64,000 nucleotides of DNA from Mycobacterium sp. BK086 (GTDB lineage Bacteria > Actinomycetota > Actinomycetes > Mycobacteriales > Mycobacteriaceae), in assembly GCA_004362315.1 (NCBI GenBank), contig SNWL01000005.1, positions 806,001 to 870,000 on the forward strand. The letters run 5' to 3'. The position numbers and the translations under genes were made by a program. The notes under the pieces were generated by a model that did no database searches, was not told where the DNA came from, and saw only the letters and a program-made list of their open reading frames with translations. Numbering within the stretch: the first letter of the stretch is position 1; each line of letters begins with the position of its first letter. This document shows positions 25,382 through 34,928 of this stretch, piece by piece.

Positions 25382-26995
25382 ATGAGCCAGCAGTCGCTAT
25401 CGCAGCAGGATGGGCGCTTCACCCTCACCCATCCCCCGGTTCTGGCCGAGGGATGGCGCGTGGAGCGGCGCACCGCGCCGAGCCGATTGTTCGGTGCCAA
25501 CGGTCTGCGCACCGGCCCCGACAGCCGGGTGTACATCGCCCAGGTGACCGGCAGTCAGATCAGCGCGTTGGACGTCACCACCGGCTTGGTCGACACCATC
25601 AGTGCCAAGGGCGGCGACATCATCGCCCCCGACGATGTCGCGTTCGACAGCGCCGGCAACCTCTACGCCACCGAGGTGATGGACGGCCGGGTCAGCGTCC
25701 GCTCCGCCGGTGGAGCCACCCGGGTGTTGCGCGACGACCTCCCGTGCGCCAACGGCATCACCGTCTACCGGGACCGGCTGTTCATCGGCGAATGCCGCGA
25801 GGGCGGCCGGCTGATGGAACTGGATACGGCCGGCGGCGGCCCGCCGCGGATTCTCTTGGAGAACGTGCCCTCGCCTAACGCCATGGAGGTCGGGCCGGAC
25901 GGGCTGCTGTATTTCCCGGTGATGGGCGCCAACGAGATCTGGCGTATCGATCCCGAGGGCGGCAGTCACGAAGTGGTGGCGACCGGGCTCGGTGTTCCCG
26001 ACGCGGTCAAGTTCGACAAAGACGGCTATCTCGTCTCCACCCAGGTGCACAGCGGTCAGGTGCTGCGGATCAATCCGCGCAACGGTGAACAGACGGTGTT
26101 GGCGAATCTCAATCCGGGACTGGACAATCTGACCTACGTGGGCGACCGGCTCTTCGTCTCGAATTTCACCGGCGAGATCACCGAGGTTCTCGACAACCAG
26201 CAGACCCGCGCGGTGCTGCCCGGCGGCTTGAACTGGCCGCTGGATCTCACGACCGGGCCCGACGGTGAGCTGTATGTTGCCGACGGCACCTACTTCTATC
26301 TCTTACGTGCGGACGGCACACTGCACACACTCGGAATGCTGTTCAGCCCCGGCTATCCCGGATTCGTGCGGGGTCTGACCGCGGCCGGCCCCGGCGAGTT
26401 CGTGGTGACGACCTCCGGTGGGCAGGTCGCACGGTTCCGGCCCGCCGAGGGTGAAAGTGATTTCCTCGCAGACGGATTGGACCAGCTCTACGGCGTCGCC
26501 ATCGGACCGCGCGGCATCGTGGCCGTCGAGCAGGGCACCGGACGGCTGTTGTCAGTGGACGGCGGCCGCACCGAGGTACTGGCCACCGGGCTCGACACTC
26601 CGGTCGGCGTGGCCATCGGGCCGGACGGCAACCCGCTGGTCAGCGAGCGTGGCAGAGTGATCAGGGTGGTCGGCACCGACAAGGAACCCGTGGTCGACGG
26701 ATTGGGTTGTCCGCAGGGAATTCTGGTGGCCGGCGACCTGCTCTACATCGTCGACGCGGACACCAAGTCGCTGATCGAGGTCGATCTGGCCGCCGGCACC
26801 CGCGCGACGATCGCTTCGGGCCTTCCGGTCGGGGCCCCGCCCGGGGTCACCCCCAAACCGCTGCGCGGCATGCCGCCGTTCTCCGGCCCGCAAGGACCGT
26901 TCGCTGGGATCACCGCCGGTCCGGACGGCACTCTGTACGTCTCGGCGGACTCCGAGGGCAGTGTGCTGGCTTTCAGCTCGGCTGGGCTGAGATGA
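25382..26995 (+). CDS. SMP-30/gluconolactonase/LRE-like beta-propeller protein, double length
   Basis: 537 residues made of many repeats of about 45 residues with a PDG/x-LY core (for example GPDGLLYFP, GPDGELYVAD, GPDGTLYVSA). SMP-30 and gluconolactonase proteins are single six-bladed propellers of about 300 residues; this one is nearly twice as long, suggesting two propellers or one extended propeller. No signal peptide. These folds often hydrolyse lactones with a bound metal. As the first gene opposite the Baeyer-Villiger operon, a role opening the lactone product is a reasonable inference. An in-frame ATG at 25346 would place the operator inside the gene, so 25382 is preferred. Confidence 0.85.
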   Translation: MSQQSLSQQDGRFTLTHPPVLAEGWRVERRTAPSRLFGANGLRTGPDSRVYIAQVTGSQISALDVTTGLVDTISAKGGDIIAPDDVAFDSAGNLYATEVMDGRVSVRSAGGATRVLRDDLPCANGITVYRDRLFIGECREGGRLMELDTAGGGPPRILLENVPSPNAMEVGPDGLLYFPVMGANEIWRIDPEGGSHEVVATGLGVPDAVKFDKDGYLVSTQVHSGQVLRINPRNGEQTVLANLNPGLDNLTYVGDRLFVSNFTGEITEVLDNQQTRAVLPGGLNWPLDLTTGPDGELYVADGTYFYLLRADGTLHTLGMLFSPGYPGFVRGLTAAGPGEFVVTTSGGQVARFRPAEGESDFLADGLDQLYGVAIGPRGIVAVEQGTGRLLSVDGGRTEVLATGLDTPVGVAIGPDGNPLVSERGRVIRVVGTDKEPVVDGLGCPQGILVAGDLLYIVDADTKSLIEVDLAAGTRATIASGLPVGAPPGVTPKPLRGMPPFSGPQGPFAGITAGPDGTLYVSADSEGSVLAFSSAGLR

Positions 26996-27732
26996 CGCAC
27001 GCCGAGTCCGGCGACCATCGCTACATCCAGGTGGCGCGTACGCTGCGCAAGGAGATCGTCGACGGGGTCTATCCCGTCGGTTCCCAGCTCCCCACCGAAC
27101 ATGAACTGTGCCAGCGATTTTCGGTGAGCCGCTACACCGTCCGGGAGGCGCTGCGGCGCCTTCGGGAGGACAACCTGGTCTCGTCGCGGCCACGTGCGGG
27201 CACCATGGTGGTCCCACGGCCCTCGTCACACGCCTACGTCCAGGACGTCGTCTCGATCAACGACCTGCTGGCCTTCGCCACGGGTGCCCGCTTCGCCATC
27301 GAATCCATCACCATGGTCACCATCGACGACGAGCTGGCGCAGCGCACCGGGCTGACGATCGGCGACGAATGGCTGGCCGTGCGCGGGTTTCGCCGCGCCG
27401 AACCCGCCGATGCCCCGGTCTGTCGCACCGAGTACTACATCAATCGCGCGTTCGCGGCGGTCGGCCGGATGTTGCAGAACCACACCGGTCCGATCTTTCC
27501 CCTCATCGAGGACCTGTTCGGGCTCAGCATCGTCGAAGTGCGCCAGGAGATCTCCGCTGTCCAGGTGGGCGCGGAATTGGCGGATGGGCTCAAGGTCGAG
27601 CCGGGCACACCCGCGTTGGAGATGCAGCGCACGTATACGACGTCGGACGGCGAGATCGCGCAGGTGACTGTGAACACGCACCCGGGCGCCCGGTTCCGCC
27701 ACTCGATGACGATGCGACGAGTGAAGGGCTGA
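26992..27732 (+). CDS. GntR family transcriptional regulator, HutC/UTRA type
   Basis: 246 residues. N-terminal winged helix: YIQVARTLRKEIVDGVYPVG, then TEHELCQRFSVSRYTVREAL (about residues 36-55), the standard GntR helix-turn-helix. The C-terminal UTRA ligand domain ends with ALEMQRTYTTSDGEIAQV. The ATG overlaps the propeller stop (ATGA), so regulator and propeller are co-expressed and the regulator probably represses itself. The two palindromes in the divergent region ahead of this operon are its likely targets, with a pathway acid or acyl-CoA as effector. Confidence 0.93.
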   Translation: MTHAESGDHRYIQVARTLRKEIVDGVYPVGSQLPTEHELCQRFSVSRYTVREALRRLREDNLVSSRPRAGTMVVPRPSSHAYVQDVVSINDLLAFATGARFAIESITMVTIDDELAQRTGLTIGDEWLAVRGFRRAEPADAPVCRTEYYINRAFAAVGRMLQNHTGPIFPLIEDLFGLSIVEVRQEISAVQVGAELADGLKVEPGTPALEMQRTYTTSDGEIAQVTVNTHPGARFRHSMTMRRVKG

Positions 27733-27738
27733 CCGGGC

Positions 27739-29304
27739 ATGCGGACCGCGTTGCGGAATTCCGAACTGGCCACGCAGGCCTATGCCAGTGGGTTGTGGGT
27801 GCGTGAGACTCTGGCGGATGCGTTGGCCGCGGCCGCGCGGGACACCCCGCACCGGGAGGTCCTCGTAGACGGCCGCGTACGCGTCGACTGCGCCACGTTG
27901 TACGACCGGGCGAGTCGGCTTGCCGGTGCCATGCGGGCCGGCATGCCGACCGGCAGCGTGGTGTCGTTCATGCTCCCGAACTGGCACGAGGCGGCGATCG
28001 TCTATCACGCGGCGACACTGGCGGGCATGGTCGTCAACCCGATCCTGCCGTCACTGCGCGACCACGAGCTGGCCTTCATCCTTTCCGATGCCGACGTCCG
28101 AATGATCTTCATCCCCGCCGAATTCGGTGGCCACGACTATGCGGCGATGCTGCAGCGGGTCACCGCGGCCATGCCCTCGCCACCCGCCGTTGTCGTGGTC
28201 CGCGGTGCGGCGCTGCCGGGCCAGATCAGGTTCGACGCACTCGACGCCGAGGCTCCCACCACACCCCCGGCGGTGGACCCCGACGCGGTCCGGATGATCA
28301 TGTATACCTCGGGCACCACCGGGCGTCCCAAAGGTGTTCTGCACAGTCAGAATTCGATACATGCTCTGATCCGTCAGCTCGGCCAGCACTGGCGCGTCGA
28401 TCCGGGGTCGGTGTACCTGGTGCCCTCCCCGATCGCCCACATCGGCGGTTCGATCTACGCCTTCGAGTTCCCGATCCTGCTCGGCGCGGCCGCGGTGCTG
28501 ATGGAGCGCTGGGATCCGGACGCGGCTGCCGAGATCATGGTCCGCGAGCGGTGTACCCACATGTCCGGAGCCACCCCGTTTTTGACGCATCTCCTGGCCG
28601 CCGCCCAGCGCGCCGGGACCCGGCTACCCGACCTGAGGGTGTTCATCTGCGGTGGTGCCTCGGTGCCACCCGCCCTGATCCGCAGTGCCGCCGACTATTT
28701 CGAGAACGCCGCGGTGACCCGGGTGTACGGCTCGACCGAGGTGCCCGTGATCTCCGTCGGAGCACCCGGCGATATCGACCACGCCGCCGACACCGATGGC
28801 CGGCCCGGAATCGCCGACGTGGTCATCGCCGAGGGCGAGATCCGTGCCCGCGGACCGCAGATGCTGCTGGGCTACCTGCATCCCGAGGACGAGGACGGCG
28901 CGTTCGACACCCAGGGCTACTTCCGCACCGGCGACCTCGGCCACTGGGTCGATGACCACTATCTCGTCGTCACCGGCCGGGCCAAGGACATCGTGATTCG
29001 CAATGGCGAGAACATCGCACCCAAGGAGGTCGAGGATGTTCTGCTCGGCCATCCCGACATCCACGAGATCGCGATCGTCGGAGTGCCGGATCCGCGCACC
29101 GGGGAACGCGCCTGCGCGGTGATCGTGACCGATCGCCAACCGGGGCTCGAGGTCGCCGATCTGCAAGCCTTCCTGCAGGCCACCGGTGTCGCGAAGTTCA
29201 AATGGCCCGAGCAGGTCGTCGTGTGGGACAGCTTGCCCAAGAACGACGCCGGCAAGGTTCTCAAACATCAGATTCGAGCGAGGTTGGTCGAGGCGGATGG
29301 GTGA
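27739..29304 (+). CDS. AMP-dependent acyl-CoA synthetase 1
   Basis: 521 residues. The AMP-binding P-loop motif [11 protein letters not shown] is near residue 190; [11 protein letters not shown] and the C-terminal lysine region [13 protein letters not shown] are present, so both domains are complete. It activates a carboxylic acid to acyl-CoA through an acyl-adenylate. It begins 6 bases after the GntR gene. Another synthetase follows two genes later; the two may act on different acids, before and after ring opening. Confidence 0.92.
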   Translation: MRTALRNSELATQAYASGLWVRETLADALAAAARDTPHREVLVDGRVRVDCATLYDRASRLAGAMRAGMPTGSVVSFMLPNWHEAAIVYHAATLAGMVVNPILPSLRDHELAFILSDADVRMIFIPAEFGGHDYAAMLQRVTAAMPSPPAVVVVRGAALPGQIRFDALDAEAPTTPPAVDPDAVRMIMYTSGTTGRPKGVLHSQNSIHALIRQLGQHWRVDPGSVYLVPSPIAHIGGSIYAFEFPILLGAAAVLMERWDPDAAAEIMVRERCTHMSGATPFLTHLLAAAQRAGTRLPDLRVFICGGASVPPALIRSAADYFENAAVTRVYGSTEVPVISVGAPGDIDHAADTDGRPGIADVVIAEGEIRARGPQMLLGYLHPEDEDGAFDTQGYFRTGDLGHWVDDHYLVVTGRAKDIVIRNGENIAPKEVEDVLLGHPDIHEIAIVGVPDPRTGERACAVIVTDRQPGLEVADLQAFLQATGVAKFKWPEQVVVWDSLPKNDAGKVLKHQIRARLVEADG

Positions 29305-30079
29305 CATGCAAGTAGCGGTGGTGACCGGGGCCAGCAGCGGAATCGGATTCGCCTGTGCCACACAGCTCGCCGGGATGGGGATGGCCGTCGTCGGCACCGG
29401 ACGGGACGCGGACCGGCTGGCCGGGCTGGCTGATGCGATCGGTGATCCCGAGCGGATCGCGACGGTGGCCGTCGACCTCACCGACGACGACGCTCCGCAG
29501 CGGATCGTCGACGCCGCGGTCTCCCGCTGGGGCCACATCGACTTCCTGGTCAACAACGCCGGCGTCGGTAGCCCCAAACCCCTGCACGAGACCGACGACG
29601 AGACACTGGATTACTTCCTCGGGATCATGCTGCGCGCGCCATTTCGGTTGGCGCGCGACGTTATTGGCCACATGCGGCCGGGATCGGCGATCATCAACAT
29701 CACCTCCACGTTCGCGGTTGTCGGTGGCTTGCGCGGCGGCGCTTATTCGGCGGCCAAGGGCGGCCTGACGGCGCTGACCACGCACATCGCCTGCCAATAC
29801 GGCGCGCACGGGATCCGGTGCAACGCGGTCGCTCCCGGGGTCACGGTGACGCCGATGGTCGAGAAGCGGCTCGAGGATCCCGGTTTCAAGAAGATGCAGA
29901 CCGAAATGACACCGCACACTCGGCTCGGCCGGGTCGAGGACATCGCCGGTACCGTGGCGTTCCTGTGTTCGCCCGCAGGCAGTTTCATCAACGGGCAGAC
30001 CATCGTTGTCGACGGCGGCTGGAGCACCACCAAATACCTTTCGGACTTCGCGCTGTCCTCGGAATGGGTGGCGCGGTGA
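29297..30079 (+). CDS. SDR family oxidoreductase
   Basis: 260 residues. Cofactor motif [14 protein letters not shown], catalytic YSAAK in [10 protein letters not shown], and [12 protein letters not shown] near the end. The ATG at 29297 overlaps the synthetase stop by 8 bases; an ATG at 29306 is an alternative. It is probably an NAD(P)-dependent alcohol dehydrogenase of the same pathway, possibly acting on a hydroxyacyl-CoA. It is the third SDR of the divergent cluster. Confidence 0.9.
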   Translation: MGDMQVAVVTGASSGIGFACATQLAGMGMAVVGTGRDADRLAGLADAIGDPERIATVAVDLTDDDAPQRIVDAAVSRWGHIDFLVNNAGVGSPKPLHETDDETLDYFLGIMLRAPFRLARDVIGHMRPGSAIINITSTFAVVGGLRGGAYSAAKGGLTALTTHIACQYGAHGIRCNAVAPGVTVTPMVEKRLEDPGFKKMQTEMTPHTRLGRVEDIAGTVAFLCSPAGSFINGQTIVVDGGWSTTKYLSDFALSSEWVAR

Positions 30080-31545
30080 ACCTGTTCGCCACCCTCGATC
30101 AGGCCGCCGCCCGGTTCGGCGACAGCGGTGCGATCTTCCACGGCGAGCGTCAGCTGCACACCTGGCGCCAGCTTCGCCAGCGCGCGCTGCGACTGGCTGC
30201 CGCGCTGCGCCACACGTACGCACCGGGGCAGCGCATCGCGATCGCCAGCGAGAACCGGGCCGAGATCGTCGAACTGTTCTATGCGGTGTGGGCCGCCGAG
30301 TGCGTGGTCGTCCCGGTCAATTTCAAGCTTCATCCCCGCGAGATGGTGCAGATCCTCGAAGACTCGGGCGCGGCAACGGTATTCGCATCTCCGAAGATCG
30401 CCGGGGAGCTGGCGCCGCTATCCCCCGTCGTCGTGGAACTGATCGGCGGTCCGGATTACGAGCAGCTTTTCAACGCACCGCCCGCGCCGGTCCCGTCGAC
30501 CGATCCGTCGACGCTCGCCTGGCTGTTCTACACCAGCGGCACGACCGGACGGTCCAAGGGCGCGATGCTGTCCCATCGCAATCTCACCGCGATGACCGTG
30601 GCGCATCTGGCCGACATCGACTCCCCCGACCAGAATTGCAGCCTGCTGCACGCCGCTCCGATGTCGCACGGCTCGGGGCTCTACATCGCGCCGTATGTCC
30701 TGCGCGGTGCCCGCCAGGTGGTGTCCGCATCGGGTTCCTTCGACCCCGACGAATTCCTCGACCTCTGCGATGTTCACCCCGGATCGTCAGCCTTCCTGGC
30801 GCCCACCATGATTCAGCGTCTCGTCGCGACCGGGCGCAACGCACCCGCCGCGCTGCGCACGATCGTCTACGGGGGCGGCCCGATGTACGTCGACGGCCTC
30901 AAGAAGGCGATGGCCGCGTTCGGCCCGATCTTTGCCCAGATCTACGGGCAGGGCGAAGCGCCGATGACGATCACCGGACTGCGCCGCGCCGACCATGAAT
31001 CCGAGGACGACGCGATCCTCGGCTCGGTGGGCTGCGCGCGTTCCGGCGTCGAGGTGGCGGTGCTGGGCGAGGACGGTGCACGTGCCGAGGCGGGGCAGAT
31101 CGGCGAGATCGTGTGCCGCGGCGACGTGGTGATGTCCGGGTACTGGAACAACGCCGACGCCACCCGCGACACCCTCAGGGACGGCTGGCTCTACACCGGC
31201 GATATGGGGTCGTTCGATCACCGGGGCTACCTCACGCTGCGGGACCGTTCCAAGGACGTGGTGATCAGCGGGGGAAGCAATATCTATCCGCGGGAGGTCG
31301 AGGAGGCACTCCTGGAGCACCAGGGCGTGGTCGAGGCCTGTGTGGTCGGCGCCCCGGACCCCGAGTGGGGCGAGGTGGTGGTGGCCTTCATCGTCGGCAC
31401 CGCGGCCGGCGAGGCGCTCGATGCTCACCTGCTGGACCGGATCGCCCGCTTCAAGCGCCCCAAGCGCTATGTCTTCGTCGATGACCTGCCCAAGAACAGC
31501 TACGGCAAGGTCCTCAAGCGCGAGTTGCGCGCCCGGCTCGGGTAA
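30076..31545 (+). CDS. AMP-dependent acyl-CoA synthetase 2
   Basis: 489 residues. P-loop [11 protein letters not shown] near residue 153, then [17 protein letters not shown] and a C-terminal [16 protein letters not shown] with the catalytic lysine. The GTG start overlaps the SDR stop by 4 bases (GTGA); the frame is open upstream but antisense-type and lacks the family N-terminus. It likely makes the CoA thioester consumed by the dehydrogenases of the minus-strand operon. Confidence 0.92.
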   Translation: MNLFATLDQAAARFGDSGAIFHGERQLHTWRQLRQRALRLAAALRHTYAPGQRIAIASENRAEIVELFYAVWAAECVVVPVNFKLHPREMVQILEDSGAATVFASPKIAGELAPLSPVVVELIGGPDYEQLFNAPPAPVPSTDPSTLAWLFYTSGTTGRSKGAMLSHRNLTAMTVAHLADIDSPDQNCSLLHAAPMSHGSGLYIAPYVLRGARQVVSASGSFDPDEFLDLCDVHPGSSAFLAPTMIQRLVATGRNAPAALRTIVYGGGPMYVDGLKKAMAAFGPIFAQIYGQGEAPMTITGLRRADHESEDDAILGSVGCARSGVEVAVLGEDGARAEAGQIGEIVCRGDVVMSGYWNNADATRDTLRDGWLYTGDMGSFDHRGYLTLRDRSKDVVISGGSNIYPREVEEALLEHQGVVEACVVGAPDPEWGEVVVAFIVGTAAGEALDAHLLDRIARFKRPKRYVFVDDLPKNSYGKVLKRELRARLG

Positions 31546-31562
31546 CGACATTCTCCTCTGCA

Positions 31563-31568
31563 TAGAAT
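31563..31568 (+). promoter_or_regulatory. Leaderless -10 box (TAGAAT) for the enoyl-CoA hydratase
   Basis: TAGAAT ends 6 bases before the ATG at 31575, so the hydratase probably has its own leaderless promoter in addition to read-through from the synthetase operon 29 bases upstream. Confidence 0.55.
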
Positions 31569-31574
31569 GCCGCT

Positions 31575-32486
31575 ATGTCCCAGGATTACACATTCCTCAC
31601 CTACGAAGAGCTCGATGAAGGCCGCATCGCGCGCATCATGCTCAACCGGCCCGAGGCGCGCAACGCGCAGAACCGCGGCCTGCTGGTCGAGCTGAACGAA
31701 GCGTTTCTGCGGGCTGAGGCCGACGACAACGTGCGGGTGGTCATCCTGGGCGGCCACGGCCCGATGTTCTCCTCCGGCCACGACCTCGGGTCCGCAGTCT
31801 CGCGGGCCGAGTACACCCCCGGACCTGACCAGCACCCCAGCTTCCAGGGCCTGGGCGCCAACCGGGAGGGCGCCGAGAAGCTGATGCTGCAGGAGTGGCA
31901 CCACTTCTTCGCCAACACCCGCCGCTGGCGTGACCTGCGCAAGATCACCATCGCGCAGGTGCACGGTGACGTCTACGCGGCGGCGCTGATGCTGATGTGG
32001 GCGTGCGACCTGATCGTGGCGGCCGAGGGCACCCGATTCGCCGACGTGGTGGGCACTCGGCTGGGTATGTGCGGTGTGGAGTACTTCGCCCACCCGTGGG
32101 AGTTCGGACCCCGCAAGACCAAGGAGCTGATGCTCACCGGTGACGCGATGGAGGTGGACGAGGCCTACCAGCTGGGCATGGTCTCGAAGGTCTTCCCGCA
32201 GGACGAGCTGGCCGACAAGACGCTGGCGTTCGCCCGCCGAATCGCCGAGGTGCCGACCATGGCGGCGCTGCTGGCCAAGGAAGCGGTCAACCAGACGCAG
32301 GACAACATGGGCTTCTACAACGCGCTGAACGCCTGCTTCACCCTGCACCAGCTCAACCACTCGCACTGGGCGCAGGTGCATGAGGAGGGCTGGCCGGTGG
32401 GCCTCGAGTCGGACGGTCTGCCGAACTGGAAGACCGCTCCGCCGATCGTGCCCGCCGTCAAGGACCAGGTTCGCGCCGAGGGCTGA
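31575..32486 (+). CDS. Enoyl-CoA hydratase/isomerase family protein
   Basis: 303 residues. Crotonase-fold signatures are the oxyanion segment SSGHDLGSA and VHGDVYAAALMLMWACDLIVAAE. It would hydrate the enoyl-CoA made by the paired dehydrogenases, completing the beta-oxidation-like steps. The usual catalytic glutamate positions are replaced around RLGMCGVEYFAHPWE, so hydration cannot be assumed; isomerisation, or cleavage of a beta-keto ring as in steroid-ring hydrolases of this fold, is possible. It ends the plus-strand operon at a clear terminator. Confidence 0.9.
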   Translation: MSQDYTFLTYEELDEGRIARIMLNRPEARNAQNRGLLVELNEAFLRAEADDNVRVVILGGHGPMFSSGHDLGSAVSRAEYTPGPDQHPSFQGLGANREGAEKLMLQEWHHFFANTRRWRDLRKITIAQVHGDVYAAALMLMWACDLIVAAEGTRFADVVGTRLGMCGVEYFAHPWEFGPRKTKELMLTGDAMEVDEAYQLGMVSKVFPQDELADKTLAFARRIAEVPTMAALLAKEAVNQTQDNMGFYNALNACFTLHQLNHSHWAQVHEEGWPVGLESDGLPNWKTAPPIVPAVKDQVRAEG

Positions 32487-32504
32487 TCCACCCGTTCGCT
32501 TCGC

Positions 32505-32544
32505 GCCGGCTGTGCGGTTTCGACCGCGCGGCCGGCGTTTTTTG
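32505..32544 (+). terminator. Rho-independent terminator after the enoyl-CoA hydratase
   Basis: CGCCGGC pairs with GCCGGCG, and the interior CGG/CCG can extend the stem; it is followed immediately by six T residues (32539-32544). A textbook intrinsic terminator, uncommon in mycobacteria, closing the plus-strand arm of the catabolic cluster. Confidence 0.8.
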
Positions 32545-32838
32545 TGCAGGTGGCGGCGATCACGGCAAAGCACCGTTTTCGGCTCGCCTGAATCGTTCAA
32601 GTCATTACATACGCGTCACGGAGACGTTGTTGACGATTCGCGGGCTCAACGATCGCTGTGCGATCGCTGACAAAGTCAACTTGCCGAAACACCCTGGTAT
32701 GGCGTTTAATTCGCAGAACGCGCAAAGGTGAAAGATCCGATGTTCTTCTGATTTCTTAGAGAAAATGTTGTGTGCGCCACACGTTTTCACGAAACGTGGT
32801 GCAAAGCACAGACTTTGGTACCCGCGCAAATTACTTGT
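32545..32838. other. Gene-free, AT-richer stretch upstream of the NlpC/P60-like gene
   Basis: No convincing coding sequence. Visible structure: the hairpin GATCGC-TGT-GCGATC near 32660-32675, and a perfect inverted repeat CACGTTT-TCACG-AAACGTG at 32780-32798 just upstream of the -10 box at 32839. The second could be an operator. Base composition is clearly less GC-rich than the flanks (for example around 32725-32775). Confidence 0.45.
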
Positions 32839-32844
32839 TAGTTT
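32839..32844 (+). promoter_or_regulatory. Leaderless -10 box (TAGTTT) for the NlpC/P60-like gene
   Basis: TAGTTT ends 7 bases before the ATG at 32852. This supports that start and argues against a long structured 5' leader. Confidence 0.5.
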
Positions 32845-32851
32845 CGGCCGC

Positions 32852-33427
32852 ATGTTTGCAATCGCGACGTTGATGACTCTGATCAGTCAGGTGTCAGGCA
32901 CGCCGTACATCCCCGGTGGGGACAGTCCGGCGGGCACCGACTGCTCAGGGCTGGCCTCCTGGGTGTCCAATGCGGCCACCGGCAGGCCGGTCTACGGCAG
33001 CCGTTTCCACACCGGCAATGAGGAAGCAGCGCTGCTCGCCCGCGGGTTCCACTACGGAACCGCCCCCAATTCCCTGGTGATCGGCTGGAACGGTGGCCAC
33101 ACCGCCGTCACGCTGCCCGACGGCACCCCGGTGTCCAGTGGCGAGGGTGGCGGCGTGCGGATCGGTGGCGGCGGCGCCTATCAGCCGCAGTTCACCCACC
33201 ACATGTATCTGCCGATGCCCGCCGACGAGATGGCCGACCCGCTGGCCCCGCCGGCCCCGGACGCGCCGGATCTCCCGCCGCCGCCGGATGCCCCGGTGCT
33301 CGTCGACGCTGTGGTCGACGCGCCCCCGCCCGCGGATCAGTTGCCGCCGCCGCCCGCCGGTGACATCGTGCCTGCCGATGCCCAAATGGCACCGCCCACA
33401 GGCGATCCCGTCCCCCAGCCCGCTTAG
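32852..33427 (+). CDS. NlpC/P60-like peptidoglycan hydrolase domain with proline-rich tail
   Basis: 191 residues. The first ~125 residues contain GTDCSGLASWVSNAATG, whose Cys-Ser matches the catalytic cysteine motif of NlpC/P60 peptidases, and GWNGGHTAVTLPDG with the likely catalytic histidine. The last ~60 residues are Pro/Asp/Ala-rich and low-complexity, typical of mycobacterial wall-exposed proteins. A short hydrophobic N-terminus (MFAIATLMTLISQVSG) could be a weak signal peptide. It probably cuts or binds peptidoglycan stem peptides. Monocistronic, with a terminator hairpin right after it. Confidence 0.75.
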   Translation: MFAIATLMTLISQVSGTPYIPGGDSPAGTDCSGLASWVSNAATGRPVYGSRFHTGNEEAALLARGFHYGTAPNSLVIGWNGGHTAVTLPDGTPVSSGEGGGVRIGGGGAYQPQFTHHMYLPMPADEMADPLAPPAPDAPDLPPPPDAPVLVDAVVDAPPPADQLPPPPAGDIVPADAQMAPPTGDPVPQPA

Positions 33428-33441
33428 TATCCCCCGAGACG

Positions 33442-33478
33442 GTCAGCCGCACTGCCACCCCCCGGCAGTGCGGCTGAC
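33442..33478. terminator. Strong bidirectional hairpin between convergent genes
   Basis: A perfect 15-base stem (GTCAGCCGCACTGCC / GGCAGTGCGGCTGAC) with a 7-base loop. It lies between the NlpC/P60-like stop and the ferredoxin stop, so it can serve transcripts from both sides. There is no proper T-run. Confidence 0.7.
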
Positions 33479-33508
33479 TTATGCGTACTGTCAAAAGCCT
33501 TGCGGTGC

Positions 33509-33715
<207 letters not shown>

Positions 33716-33728
33716 TTAAGTGCGATCG

Positions 33729-34928
33729 TCAGGGATTGATCGTGTTTTCCCCGACCTGACGGCCCCAGACGTATTCGGTGAGCAGTGGCTGACCGAGTTC
33801 GAAGTGGTTGTAGGGCGCGATCGACGCGCCGTCGTCGACCACCAGGTAGGGCGCCGGCCAGAAGTTGCGGTCGATCGACTGCCAGCAGCCCGGCGCGCCG
33901 CCAGGACCGCCCTGGCCGTTGGTCCGTGGAAGGTTGTCGGGATAGACATAGGGATTGGGTGCGCCGAGGATCTCGGTCACCGTGTCGAGCGAGTACCCGT
34001 TGCCGCCGAAGGCCGCCAGTGCCGCCGGTGAGGCCTGGGCGATATTGCGCAGGCCGCAGAAGAGTTCGGGGCTGTACTTGTCGAGCAGCCGGGTACTGGT
34101 CACCAGATCCGCCATCGCGCGGACGAAATAGGGCTGCCCCCGCTCGAAGATGTCGGCACCGGTGTTGCCGAAGCCGATCGAGGCCAGCAAGGCGGCGTCG
34201 ATGTCCTTCTGCTGGGCATTGAGCGAGTGCGCGGTGACCGTCAGGTTGTCGAGCGCGTTCCACAGGTCCGGGCTGGCCTTGGTGTAGACGTCGGCGAGAT
34301 CGGACAGCCGCTGGATGTTCTGCCGGATCTGCGGCATCTGGGGGTTGACGTCGTCGAGCACGGCGTTGCCGTTGACGAGCGACTGGCCGAACTTGGAGCC
34401 CAGCCCGTTCAGCGCCTCGGCGGTCGCCGACAGCGTCACGTTGAGCTTCACCGGGTCGACCTTCTCGGCAATCGACGTGACCGTCTCGAAGAGAGTGTTG
34501 AACTCGGTGGTGACCGTGGATGCGTCGATCACATCGGAACTCGTCAGCCGGGTTGAGGCCGGGTTCTTCGGCGACGTGAGCGCGACGTACTTGTTGCCGA
34601 ATACGGTGCTGGCCTTGATATCGGCGTCCACGTTGGACGGGATGTTGGACAGGAAACGGGGGTCGACCTCCAGCGTCACCTTCGCGATCATCTTTCCGTC
34701 GCGTTCGGCCGAGGCCACCTTGGTGACGCGGCCGATGATCACCCCGTTGTAGGTGACCTTCGAACCCGCGTCCATCACCAGACCCGCGCGGCTCGACACC
34801 ATGGTCAGAGCGGTCCGTGGGGTCAGGTCTCCACGGAATTGCAGATAGATCAGCGTGCAGACGGCGACGATGAGGACAAGGAAGATCGCACCGGCGGTCT
34901 TCAACGGAGGACGGTCGCGCCAGCTCAC
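33729..34928 (-). CDS. Mce-family protein, MceA-like, outside an mce operon
   Basis: 399 residues, normal length for an MceA subunit. One N-terminal membrane anchor (about residues 10-28, [19 protein letters not shown]), then the MCE/MlaD domain ([27 protein letters not shown]), a helical middle, and a C-terminal region ending [14 protein letters not shown]. Mce proteins form lipid-transfer tunnels across the mycobacterial envelope. No yrbE genes or mceB-F partners are next to it. The GTG at 34928 gives the family length and has an AGGAG upstream; the open frame extends to 35030. Divergent from aceA. Confidence 0.88.
   Translation of the reverse strand: MSWRDRPPLKTAGAIFLVLIVAVCTLIYLQFRGDLTPRTALTMVSSRAGLVMDAGSKVTYNGVIIGRVTKVASAERDGKMIAKVTLEVDPRFLSNIPSNVDADIKASTVFGNKYVALTSPKNPASTRLTSSDVIDASTVTTEFNTLFETVTSIAEKVDPVKLNVTLSATAEALNGLGSKFGQSLVNGNAVLDDVNPQMPQIRQNIQRLSDLADVYTKASPDLWNALDNLTVTAHSLNAQQKDIDAALLASIGFGNTGADIFERGQPYFVRAMADLVTSTRLLDKYSPELFCGLRNIAQASPAALAAFGGNGYSLDTVTEILGAPNPYVYPDNLPRTNGQGGPGGAPGCWQSIDRNFWPAPYLVVDDGASIAPYNHFELGQPLLTEYVWGRQVGENTINP

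Noticed and set aside
32545-32851. c-di-AMP (ydaO-type) riboswitch before the NlpC/P60-like gene
   Set aside because: No matching core sequence was seen, and a leaderless -10 box directly precedes the ATG, leaving no leader RNA.
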